DNA from: Pleomorphomonas sp. T1.2MG-36
Lineage (GTDB): Bacteria > Pseudomonadota > Alphaproteobacteria > Rhizobiales > Pleomorphomonadaceae
Length of the DNA stretch: 64,000 bases
Reading direction: 5' to 3'
Assembly: GCF_950100655.1 (NCBI RefSeq)
Contig: NZ_CATNLY010000012.1
Location: 62,001 to 126,000 of the forward strand
In this document: one piece after another, positions 51,133-57,968 of the stretch
Layout of the letters: each line of letters begins with the position of its first letter
Position numbering within the stretch: position 1 is the stretch's first letter
Program-made: the position numbers and the translations under genes
Notes under the pieces: generated by a model
Told to the model about the DNA's origin: nothing
The model's database searches: none
What the model saw: only the letters and a program-made list of their open reading frames with translations

Positions 51133-51930
51133 TCAGGCGGCGAGCCCGGCCAGAAAAGCGGGGAGCCGGCGGTTGACGGCGACGGCCGCTTCGACGTGCG
51201 GCAAATGACCGACTTCCGGAATGACGAAGCGCTCGCCGCCGACGGCGACCAGACGATCCTCGTCAAGCGGGTTGACGGCGTCGCCTGCGCCCCAGATGAC
51301 CAGACGCGGCAGGCCGGCCTCGGCCACCTTGTGGAATGCGGCATCCGCCTCGGCGGAGATCGCCGTCATTTCCGAGGCAATGCGCGACAGCGCGGCCCGG
51401 CGGCCGGGCTTTTCGAGTTCGTCGAGCATGTAGAGCGCCAGGCGCCGGTTGGCGAGGCTCTTCCTGACGAACAGGCGCTGAAGCAGATGTTCGGTGGCTT
51501 CGACGTCGGTCAGGGTCGGCAAGGTCTCCACGAAGACGCGCGGAACCGGCCGGCCAAGGCCCGAAGCGGCCAGCGCCGTCAGCGACCTCACACGGTCGGG
51601 ATGGCGTGCGGCGAAAACACCGGACACCGCACCTCCGAGCGAATGTCCGACCATGTCGACGCGACCGACGCCGGCCTCATCGAGCGCGCTGCGGATGGCA
51701 TCGGCGAAAGCGACGGCCGACGGCGCCATCCCTTCCGTCCAGGGCGATGCCCCGTGCCCCGGCAGATCGAGCGACCAGACGTCGGCGACCGCCGACAGCG
51801 CCGGCTGGTTGGCCGTGAACGTGCGACGATCGGCGCCGAAGCCGTGGACGAGCAAGAGCGGAGCTCCGTTGCCTCCGGAATGATGGAGACGGACCTCGAA
51901 AGCGGCTGGAGACAATGTGGACAATCGCAA
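51133..51930 (-). CDS. Alpha/beta-fold hydrolase
   Basis: 265 aa. The oxyanion segment LLVHGFGADRRTF, nucleophile elbow GHSLGGAVSG with Ser, acid Asp near VIWGAGDAVNP and His in VGHLPHVEAA give a complete catalytic triad. It resembles the lipase-like/acetoin-dehydrogenase-E2-like hydrolases; the substrate is unknown. The start is uncertain: TTG at 51930 sits directly on GGAG, and a second in-frame TTG six bases on is better spaced. Divergent from the Cys-rich cassette. Confidence 0.8.
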   Translation of the reverse strand: MRLSTLSPAAFEVRLHHSGGNGAPLLLVHGFGADRRTFTANQPALSAVADVWSLDLPGHGASPWTEGMAPSAVAFADAIRSALDEAGVGRVDMVGHSLGGAVSGVFAARHPDRVRSLTALAASGLGRPVPRVFVETLPTLTDVEATEHLLQRLFVRKSLANRRLALYMLDELEKPGRRAALSRIASEMTAISAEADAAFHKVAEAGLPRLVIWGAGDAVNPLDEDRLVAVGGERFVIPEVGHLPHVEAAVAVNRRLPAFLAGLAA

Positions 51931-52020
51931 CTCCGGACGGACGCGCGGGCCGTCGCAGATTGGCGGTTCACAGGTTGAAGGGCAAGGGCAATCCGCATCG
52001 CCGTAGTCACTTTCACTTAT

Positions 52021-52041
52021 ACTTGACTAATTAACTCAAGT
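52021..52041. promoter_or_regulatory. Palindrome between the hydrolase and the Cys-rich cassette
   Basis: ACTTGA (52021-52026) and TCAAGT (52036-52041) are separated by the AT-rich CTAATTAAC, 41 bases upstream of the ATG at 52082. The arm spacing (9) is too wide for the FNR box (TTGA-N6-TCAA). It is the most AT-rich spot in the region and a good operator candidate; the regulator is unknown. Confidence 0.45.
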
Positions 52042-52081
52042 TATGCTCCCTATCGGCACATCCTATCGTCGGAAGCCGATC

Positions 52082-52585
52082 ATGAACGCGCCCTACCTTC
52101 CGCCTGAAAGCTGGCACCCCCAGGACGTCGAGGACCTCCTCGTCCTCGTGCGGTTCATTGGCGGGGAGAAACGGCGCAAATCCGGTGACTCCTTCGTCGA
52201 TCATCGGCCCGACGCCCTGGCCTGCCGCCGGCTGACCGAACGCTGCGCTCTCGTACCCCGTCCACACGCGCCGGGCGGCCACGCGGCCAGCCTCGTCGGC
52301 ATGTCACGCCTCTATCGTTTCGTCCATGCGCCGGTGGGCATCGCTCCGGACATGCCCGTCGACCGGGAAGTCGCGGTGCGCCGCGCCGTTCTGGAGGCGC
52401 TCGACCCGCCAGACCGCAGCGAGGTGGAAGCCCGAATGTGCGCCGATCTCGTGGAGATGCGGGCCGGCATCTTCCGCTGCGCACACGCCGACCTCTGCGC
52501 CGGGCGCGGCTGCCCGTTCGAGCTGGAGGTGTCGGCCGATGCGATCGATCGCGCCCTCTGCGTCCTGTTGCCCAAGGGAAACTGA
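52082..52585 (+). CDS. Hypothetical Cys-rich protein, partner of DUF2325 protein
   Basis: 167 aa from the ATG at 52082 (MNAPYLPPESW); the frame is open 39 bases earlier. No domain family is recognised. It holds several Cys/His residues, the most striking being FRCAHADLCAGRGCPFELE near residue 140, a Cx5Cx4C set followed by PFELE. The downstream DUF2325 protein has a closely similar CPVGACAEDCPFNLE. The stop (TGA) directly touches the next ATG region (1 base between). The shared motif and tight spacing suggest the two products act together, perhaps on a metal or iron-sulfur cluster; this is inference. Confidence 0.72.
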   Translation: MNAPYLPPESWHPQDVEDLLVLVRFIGGEKRRKSGDSFVDHRPDALACRRLTERCALVPRPHAPGGHAASLVGMSRLYRFVHAPVGIAPDMPVDREVAVRRAVLEALDPPDRSEVEARMCADLVEMRAGIFRCAHADLCAGRGCPFELEVSADAIDRALCVLLPKGN

Positions 52586-52586
52586 C

Positions 52587-53816
52587 ATGTTGGGCAAGCC
52601 CGTCTTCTCGCTTCCGGGGCCTGTCGAGGCTGCGACGTCACTATCCTCCCTCTCGATCGACAGGCCCTCTCTCCGCCCCGTTCGTCACGAACGGCCGAAG
52701 ATCTGGGACCTGCCCAAGAGTTGCCACTGCGTGACGCTCGGCACCTGCCTGACCCTGGCGGAGTTGCGCAAGACCGCGAAACGGCTCGGCCTCTTCCACG
52801 GCGTCGAACTGATGACGGACTACGAGTTGCACGGGGCTTTCGTGCACTCCATGTCGAACCGCAACCGCGCCTCCGGGGCCGTCCAGAAGCTTCTCGACGC
52901 CAACCACGCCGGAGCGGTGCGCAAGGCGTCTCGCTGCCGCTCGGAAGAGGAGCTATCGGCCTTCTGGGATCGCGAAGTCGCCGAGGGACAGATCGCGGGC
53001 GCCTTCTGGGCCGTGATGAGCCACGTTCATCTCGGCGGAGCGCTGGAAGTCCGCGTCTTCGGCGAGGTGCACATGATGTCGCACCTCTGCGGCGCCTCGC
53101 ACCGTGGCGACGCCCGCGCCCGCTCGCTGGCCGAGCAACAGTGCGCCACCCTCGCCCGCCGGCTTGAGCAGGCCAATGCCGGCCATCTGGAAGCGCTGGC
53201 CGGCCGCGACCGGGAGATTGGACGCCTGACCCGTCTGGTGTCTGGCATCGAGCCCTTCGTGCGGGAGGCGGCAACGTTGCGCGCCCGTGTCGCCGAGTTG
53301 GAAGGCGGGGAGCAAACGGCACGCCTTGCCGGCAAAGCCGACGACCTTGCCCGCCGGCTCGATCTCGCCCTTCGCCGCAACGACCGGCTCGTCGCCGAAG
53401 TGGAGGCCCTGACTGGCCGCCTCGCCGCCGCGGAGGCGCGAGCCGAGGACCTGTCCGACCGATTGGCCGAGGCTTCGCCCTGCCCAGTCGGCGCCTGCGC
53501 CGAAGACTGCCCGTTCAACCTCGAAGGACGGTGCATCGCCTATATCGGCGGGCGACCACGCACCGTGTCGCGCATGCGCGATCTCGTCGAACGCTGTCGC
53601 GGTTCCCTGATCCACCATGACGGCGGCGCCGAACAATCGGCCGAAGCGCTGGACGGCGTACTCGGCCGTGCCGACGTGGTGATGTTCCCGGTCGACTGCG
53701 TCAGCCACACCGCCGTCGAGAAACTGAAGACGATCTGCGGCCGCATGAACAAGACCTACCTGCCGCTGTCCTCGGCGAGCTACTCGTCCTTCGCCAGCGA
53801 ACTCGCCCGAGTGTAG
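52587..53816 (+). CDS. DUF2325 domain protein with N-terminal Cys/His cluster and coiled coil
   Basis: 409 aa. An N-terminal module (about 35-175) is rich in potential ligands: C46-H-C48, C54, and FGEVHMMSHLCGASH at 158-172. Residues about 175-295 are a long coiled coil. Then comes the Cys set C299, C304, C308, C316 (CPVGACAEDCPFNLEGRC), running into a C-terminal DUF2325 domain (about 316-409; AYIGGRPRTVSRM, LIHHDGGAEQSAEAL, DCVSHTAVEKLK). DUF2325 has no settled function. Its position beside nikR and the nickel importer may mean a role in metal or redox sensing. The start at 52587 follows the preceding stop; the open frame upstream overlaps the preceding gene. Confidence 0.82.
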   Translation: MLGKPVFSLPGPVEAATSLSSLSIDRPSLRPVRHERPKIWDLPKSCHCVTLGTCLTLAELRKTAKRLGLFHGVELMTDYELHGAFVHSMSNRNRASGAVQKLLDANHAGAVRKASRCRSEEELSAFWDREVAEGQIAGAFWAVMSHVHLGGALEVRVFGEVHMMSHLCGASHRGDARARSLAEQQCATLARRLEQANAGHLEALAGRDREIGRLTRLVSGIEPFVREAATLRARVAELEGGEQTARLAGKADDLARRLDLALRRNDRLVAEVEALTGRLAAAEARAEDLSDRLAEASPCPVGACAEDCPFNLEGRCIAYIGGRPRTVSRMRDLVERCRGSLIHHDGGAEQSAEALDGVLGRADVVMFPVDCVSHTAVEKLKTICGRMNKTYLPLSSASYSSFASELARV

Positions 53817-53901
53817 GGGGACGACCGGCTATCCCTACCCGGCCCGCTCCTGCTACCTTCCCGACGACGGACACCTGCCGGTCCGAAATCAGGAGAGCGC
53901 C

Positions 53902-54354
53902 TTGCAGCGGGTAACCATCACACTGGACGACGACCTCGTCGAGGAAATCGATGCCTTCATCGCCCGGCGTGGCTATCAGAATCGCTCCGAGGCGATCCGC
54001 GACCTGGCGCGCGCCGGGCTCGGGGAACTGGCGACGACCGTCGATCCCGAGCGCGATTGCGTCGCCGCCGTCGTCTACACCTTCGATCACGAAAAGCGCG
54101 AGCTGGCGCGACGGCTCGCGGCGGTCCACCACCACCATCATGACCTGTCGCTCGCCACGACCCACGTCCACCTCGACGAGGCCAACTGCCTGGAGGTGAC
54201 GCTGCTCAGGGGGCGGGCGGGCGAGATCAGCCATTTTGCCGAGCACCTCACCGCCGAGCGCGGCGTCCGTTACGGTCGCCTCGTGGTCGTGCCGCTCGAA
54301 GGAAAGGGTGAACGCGCCGCGCCGCATGGCCACACGCACGACGCATCCGGCTGA
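53902..54354 (+). CDS. nikR: Nickel-responsive transcriptional regulator NikR
   Basis: 150 aa from a TTG at 53902 with AGGAG six bases before it. The ribbon-helix-helix DNA-binding domain is residues 1-45 (VTITLDDDLVEEIDAF, YQNRSEAIRDL). The ACT-like nickel domain keeps the high-affinity ligands as H77, H88, H90 and C96 (in HHHHH and THVHLDEANC), one position after E. coli H76, H87, H89, C95. A short His tail (HGHTH) ends the protein. Ni-bound NikR represses nickel uptake; the operator lies 48 bases downstream of this gene. A putative gene of the Cys-rich cassette precedes it by 85 bases. Confidence 0.95.
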   Translation: MQRVTITLDDDLVEEIDAFIARRGYQNRSEAIRDLARAGLGELATTVDPERDCVAAVVYTFDHEKRELARRLAAVHHHHHDLSLATTHVHLDEANCLEVTLLRGRAGEISHFAEHLTAERGVRYGRLVVVPLEGKGERAAPHGHTHDASG

Positions 54355-54401
54355 GCGAAGCGTCGAACAGGGCGACCTTAGCCTTTTACCGTATTGCGCA
54401 A

Positions 54402-54429
54402 GTATGATGATTTTGTATTTTCGTCATAC
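54402..54429. promoter_or_regulatory. NikR operator upstream of nikK
   Basis: GTATGA (54402-54407) and TCATAC (54424-54429) are separated by exactly 16 bases. This is a perfect match to the E. coli nik operator GTATGA-N16-TCATAC. It ends 21 bases before the nikK ATG, so it would cover the promoter or early transcript of nikKMLQO. The AT-rich spacer supports a promoter overlap. Confidence 0.85.
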
Positions 54430-54450
54430 CAACACAAGACGGAAAGACCA

Positions 54451-55212
54451 ATGCGCATCTTCATCGCCGCTGCCACTCTGATCGCCCTCACAGCCCCGGC
54501 GCTAGCCCACTTCCAGGAAATCCTGCCATCGGAAGATGTGTTGCCCGATGGTGGCAAGGTCACGGTCGATCTCGTCTTCACCCACCCGATGGAACGTGGC
54601 CCGACCATGGACATGGCCAAGCCGACGCGCGTCGGCGTCGCCACGGAAAATGGCATCGAGGATCTTTCGGGAACCCTTGTCGAAACCCCGATCGACGGCA
54701 AGCAGGCGTGGCGCTTTGCGCGCGACATCGCCGAGCCGGGTGCCCAGGTGCTGTTCGTCGAACCCAAGCCCTACTGGGAGCCGGCCGAGAACAAGTACAT
54801 CGTCCACTATGCCAAGGTCGTGGTGGATGGCTACGCCTCCGGTGACGGCTGGGACCGCCTTGTCGGTTTGCCGGTGGAGATCGAGCCGCTCGTTCGGCCG
54901 ACCGGTATCTGGACCGGAAACCTGTTCCGGGGCGTCGTCCTCAAGGACGGCCAGCCGGTGCCGGGAGCGGAGGTCGAGGTGGAGTGGGTGAACGACGGCT
55001 CTGTGACGCCCCCCAACGAGGCCTTCATCACTCAAGTCATCAAGGCCGACGACATGGGCGTCTTTTCCTACGCGATGCCGAGGGCGGGATGGTGGGGATT
55101 CGCCGCGTTGATCGATGGTCCCGAGGCTCAATCCCCGGACGGCAAGCCGGCCTCCACCGAACTCGGCGCGCTGATGTGGGTGAAGGCGACCGACATGGGC
55201 GGGACGAAATGA
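54451..55212 (+). CDS. nikK: Nickel ECF transporter periplasmic component NikK (DUF4198)
   Basis: 253 aa from the ATG at 54451. A signal peptide (MRIFIAAATLIALTAPALA) would leave a mature protein starting His-Phe-Gln. The rest is a DUF4198-type beta-sandwich (VDLVFTHPMERGPTMDMAKP, AAENKYIVHY-like AENKYIVHYAKVVVDGY, GVVLKDGQPVPGAEVEVEW). NikK proteins are extra periplasmic parts of nickel ECF systems, thought to capture metal. First gene of nikKMLQO, directly behind the NikR operator. Confidence 0.87.
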   Translation: MRIFIAAATLIALTAPALAHFQEILPSEDVLPDGGKVTVDLVFTHPMERGPTMDMAKPTRVGVATENGIEDLSGTLVETPIDGKQAWRFARDIAEPGAQVLFVEPKPYWEPAENKYIVHYAKVVVDGYASGDGWDRLVGLPVEIEPLVRPTGIWTGNLFRGVVLKDGQPVPGAEVEVEWVNDGSVTPPNEAFITQVIKADDMGVFSYAMPRAGWWGFAALIDGPEAQSPDGKPASTELGALMWVKATDMGGTK

Positions 55213-55233
55213 CGACCGGACGCGAGGCCTGAC

Positions 55234-55860
55234 ATGGCGCATATCCCCGACGGTGTCCTGTCGCTGCCGGTTCTCGCCGTCGGCACGCTGGCCGGCGCGG
55301 GCGGCCTCTGGCTTGGCGTTCGCCAGCTCGGCGATCGCGACATCCCGCGAACGGCCTTGCTTGCCGCCGTGTTTTTCATCGCCTCGTCCCTGGCCTTCCC
55401 GCTCGGGCCAACCTCCGTTCACCTGCTGCTCGGCGGGCTGATGGGACTCATGCTCGGCTGGAAGGCGTTTGCGGCCATCTTCGTCGGCCTGCTGCTTCAG
55501 GCTCTGCTGTTCGGCTTCGGCGGGCTGACCGTGCTCGGCGTGGATCTCCTCAACATGGCCTTGCCGGGTGTCCTGCTCGCCATGGCCGTCCGTCCGTTCA
55601 TCGGTGTCGGTCACCCTGCCCGCTCGGCAGCTCTCGCCGGCCTCGCGGCCGCGCTTTCGGTTCTCGTCACCGCCAGTCTGGTCGGTATGGAAATCGCCGT
55701 GTCGGAACCGGCATTCGCACCCGCCATCGGCGTGATGGCGGTGGCGTATCTGCCGCTTTCCGCCATCGAAGCCTTGGTGACGGCTTTTGTGACGCTCTAT
55801 CTTCTCAAGGTGAAACCGGAGATGATCGGAGCATCCCCCCTCATCGGAACCAGCCCGTGA
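55234..55860 (+). CDS. nikM: Nickel ECF transporter substrate-binding membrane protein NikM
   Basis: 208 aa of the CbiM/NikM family with about six or seven membrane helices. The N-terminus reads MAHIPDG, where the family usually has MHIPDG. Since Met before Ala is normally removed, the mature protein would start Ala-His, keeping His at position 2 as in the known nickel site. The second ligand His is in GPTSVHLLLGGLMG. NikM binds Ni(II) and carries it across with NikQ and NikO. It starts 21 bases after nikK and overlaps nikL by four bases. Confidence 0.9.
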   Translation: MAHIPDGVLSLPVLAVGTLAGAGGLWLGVRQLGDRDIPRTALLAAVFFIASSLAFPLGPTSVHLLLGGLMGLMLGWKAFAAIFVGLLLQALLFGFGGLTVLGVDLLNMALPGVLLAMAVRPFIGVGHPARSAALAGLAAALSVLVTASLVGMEIAVSEPAFAPAIGVMAVAYLPLSAIEALVTAFVTLYLLKVKPEMIGASPLIGTSP

Positions 55861-56417
55861 TCCGCAGCCTCGCTACCGCTCTCGTCGCCCTTGCCTGCCT
55901 CGCTTCGCCGGCCGAAGCGCATCGCCTCAAGCTGTTCGCCCAGGTGACCGGTGAAACCATTGCCGGCTACGGCTTCTATATCGGCGGTGGGCGCCCGGAG
56001 GGCGCCGATCTGGTGGTGGCGACGCCGGACGGCAAGGAGGTGAGTCGCCTCAAGACCGGAGTGGACGGTGGGTTCAGCTTCACGCCGCCAACGCCCGGTC
56101 GTTATAAATTGACCCTGGCCGGCGGCGACGGCCACCTGGCCAGTGTCGACATTTCGACCGACGGAACGCCAGCCGCCGGACGGGAGGTCAAAGCGCCTTC
56201 ATCGGCGACAACCGCTCTTCCGGACGACATTGATGCCCGGATCGCCAAAGCGGTCGATGCGGCGGTCGCGCGGCAGATCCGCCCGCTCATGGAGGCCTAT
56301 GACGCCGCCGACGGACGCGTCCGCTTCAACGACCTGATCGGCGGCCTTGGCTGGATCGTCGGTCTCGCCGGTCTTTGGGCGTGGTTCCGTTCGCGCCGGA
56401 GCGGCCATGGCAGTTGA
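55857..56417 (+). CDS. nikL: Nickel ECF transporter accessory component NikL
   Basis: 186 aa with a GTG start overlapping the nikM stop (GTGA). A signal peptide (ending SPAEA) would give a mature protein beginning His-Arg-Leu. A carboxypeptidase-regulatory-like beta domain (DGKEVSRLKTGVDGGFSF, PGRYKLTLAGGDGH) is followed by a helical stretch (DIDARIAKAVDAAVARQIRP) and one C-terminal membrane segment (GGLGWIVGLAGLWAWF). NikL is the additional component of Nik(K)MLQO systems replacing NikN. Confidence 0.85.
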   Translation: MIRSLATALVALACLASPAEAHRLKLFAQVTGETIAGYGFYIGGGRPEGADLVVATPDGKEVSRLKTGVDGGFSFTPPTPGRYKLTLAGGDGHLASVDISTDGTPAAGREVKAPSSATTALPDDIDARIAKAVDAAVARQIRPLMEAYDAADGRVRFNDLIGGLGWIVGLAGLWAWFRSRRSGHGS

Positions 56418-57162
56418 TGCGGCTGACGCCACCGCCCACGCTTCATGTCTGGACCGGCTCGACACGCGGACACGCGTCGTTGTCGCCGTGATCCTCGTTC
56501 TGGCGCTCGTCAACCTCAAGTCATGGACGCTGCTCGGCCTGGCGCTCCTTCTCGGCCTGGGGCTGACCGGACTTGCCGGCGTTTCGGCGCGGCAGACGGC
56601 CCGCCGCCTGCTGCACATCGAAGGCTTTCTGCTGATCCTGTTCATCGCGTTGCCGCTGCTGACACGGCTCCCTCCGTTCATCGAGATCGGCCCGCTCAGC
56701 CTGTCCCTGCCCGGTCTCGAACGGGCGATCACGCTGGTTCTTCGCATCAGCGCGGCCGCGCTGGTCGTGTTGCCGCTGGTTTCGGGCCTGACGCCCATCC
56801 GTCTTGGGCATGCTCTCGGCCGCCTCGGTCTTCCGGCGCGTCTCGTCCAGGTCTTCCTGTTTGCCATCCGCTACATCGAGCTTCTGCGCGCCGAGGCACG
56901 GCGCCTTCACGACGCCATGCGTCTGCGCGGCTTCGTACCGGGGACCAACGTCCACACCATGAGAAGTTACGGCCATTTCATCGGCCAGTTGCTGGTCCGG
57001 GCCGTCGAGCGCGCCGAGCGGGTGAACGAGGCGATGCGCTGCCGGGGCTTCGCAGGGCGGTTTCCGCTTGTTACGCTGGAACGCTTCGGGATCGTCGACC
57101 TGGGGACGGCCGGACTGGCCGGCCTTCTCGTCGTCGGCGCCCTTCTCGTGGATCGGCTTTGA
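56407..57162 (+). CDS. nikQ: Nickel ECF transporter transmembrane component NikQ
   Basis: 251 aa EcfT-type protein with about five membrane segments. The two Ala-Arg-Gly coupling motifs are visible in their usual place: DAMRLRGF and EAMRCRGF, about 65 residues apart. They contact the ATPase grooves. The start at 56407 lies inside the end of nikL (11-base overlap); the open frame upstream belongs to nikL DNA. Confidence 0.9.
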   Translation: MAVDAADATAHASCLDRLDTRTRVVVAVILVLALVNLKSWTLLGLALLLGLGLTGLAGVSARQTARRLLHIEGFLLILFIALPLLTRLPPFIEIGPLSLSLPGLERAITLVLRISAAALVVLPLVSGLTPIRLGHALGRLGLPARLVQVFLFAIRYIELLRAEARRLHDAMRLRGFVPGTNVHTMRSYGHFIGQLLVRAVERAERVNEAMRCRGFAGRFPLVTLERFGIVDLGTAGLAGLLVVGALLVDRL

Positions 57163-57872
57163 TGACCATACCTCTCGATCTCTCCGGCGTCAGTGTCCGG
57201 CGCAACGGCCGGCTGGTGCTCGACCGGGTCGATCTGCGTCTCGAAAGCGGCGAACGGCTGGCGCTGGCCGGTGCCAATGGAGCCGGCAAGACCACACTGC
57301 TGCGTGCCATCGTCGGGCTGGAAGCGCTGCATGCCGGCGAACTGGTGGCCTTCGGCCGCCCTCGACGCGAAGAGAATGATTTCCGCGACCTGCGCCAGCG
57401 GATCGGTTTCCTGTTTCAGGATTCGGACGACCAGCTGTTCGCACCCACCGTCATCGAGGATGTGGCCTTCGGCCCGCTCAATCTCGGATTCACGCCGGCT
57501 CAGGCACTCGAGCGTGCCAGGGCCGTGCTGGCCGACCTCGACCTCATGTCGCTCGAAAGGCGCGTCACCCATCATCTGTCCGGCGGCGAGAAGCGGCTGG
57601 TGGCGCTGGCGGGTGTGCTCGCCATGGATCCGGACGTGCTGCTGCTCGACGAGCCGACCAACGCGCTCGACGAGGCCCACCTCGATCGCCTCACCGCCAT
57701 CCTCGCCGACCTGCCGGTGGCGATGATCCTGGTGTCGCACGACGCGCACTTCCTATCGACGCTGTCGACGCGGGTAGTGCTGCTCGAAGACGGCCGACTG
57801 AAGCCGGCGGTGGCACACAGACACCAGCACCGGCACGACCACGTGCACTTCCATCCGGTCGACGAGGACTGA
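57162..57872 (+). CDS. nikO: Nickel ECF transporter ATPase NikO with His-rich tail
   Basis: 236 aa ABC ATPase of the CbiO/EcfA group. Walker A is GANGAGKTT (residues 37-45); Q-loop FLFQDSDDQLF; signature LSGGEKRLVALAG; Walker B LLLDEPTNALD; switch His in VSHDAHF. The last 20 residues are His-rich (HRHQHRHDHVHFHP), unusual for the core domain. A single ATPase gene implies a homodimer. The ATG shares one base with the nikQ stop (TGATG). Confidence 0.93.
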   Translation: MTIPLDLSGVSVRRNGRLVLDRVDLRLESGERLALAGANGAGKTTLLRAIVGLEALHAGELVAFGRPRREENDFRDLRQRIGFLFQDSDDQLFAPTVIEDVAFGPLNLGFTPAQALERARAVLADLDLMSLERRVTHHLSGGEKRLVALAGVLAMDPDVLLLDEPTNALDEAHLDRLTAILADLPVAMILVSHDAHFLSTLSTRVVLLEDGRLKPAVAHRHQHRHDHVHFHPVDED

Positions 57873-57873
57873 A

Positions 57874-57918
57874 GCATCGGACCGAAAATTGGGAACCGGT
57901 TTTCGGGAGTTCCGATGC
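57874..57918. repeat. REP-like intergenic palindrome
   Basis: A 45-base nested palindrome directly after the nikO stop: outer arms GCATCGGA (57874-57881) and TCCGATGC (57911-57918), inner arms CCGAAAA (57882-57888) and TTTTCGG (57900-57906), with GGGAACC near the centre. This core layout is widespread between genes of Hyphomicrobiales (recalled from family knowledge; not searched here). Only one copy was seen in the window. It may also end nikO transcription. Confidence 0.7.
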
Positions 57919-57932
57919 GCCAACAAGAAACC

Positions 57933-57968
57933 AAATCGCCGTACGTCCTGAAGGACGCGAGGCGATTT
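57933..57968 (-). terminator. Bidirectional hairpin terminator for the LacI-family gene
   Basis: AAATCGCC (57933-57940) pairs with GGCGATTT (57961-57968), and inside CGTCC (57944-57948) pairs with GGACG (57953-57957) around a 4-base loop, with a 3 by 3 internal loop. It overlaps the stop codon of the regulator. On the minus strand GGTTTCTT follows. Confidence 0.65.

Noticed and set aside
52021..52041. FNR box upstream of the Cys-rich cassette
   Set aside because: TTGA and TCAA are 9 bases apart; the FNR consensus needs 6.
52023..52047. Sigma70 promoter TTGACT/TATGCT upstream of the Cys-rich cassette
   Set aside because: The spacer would be only 13 bases, too short for a functional promoter of this class.
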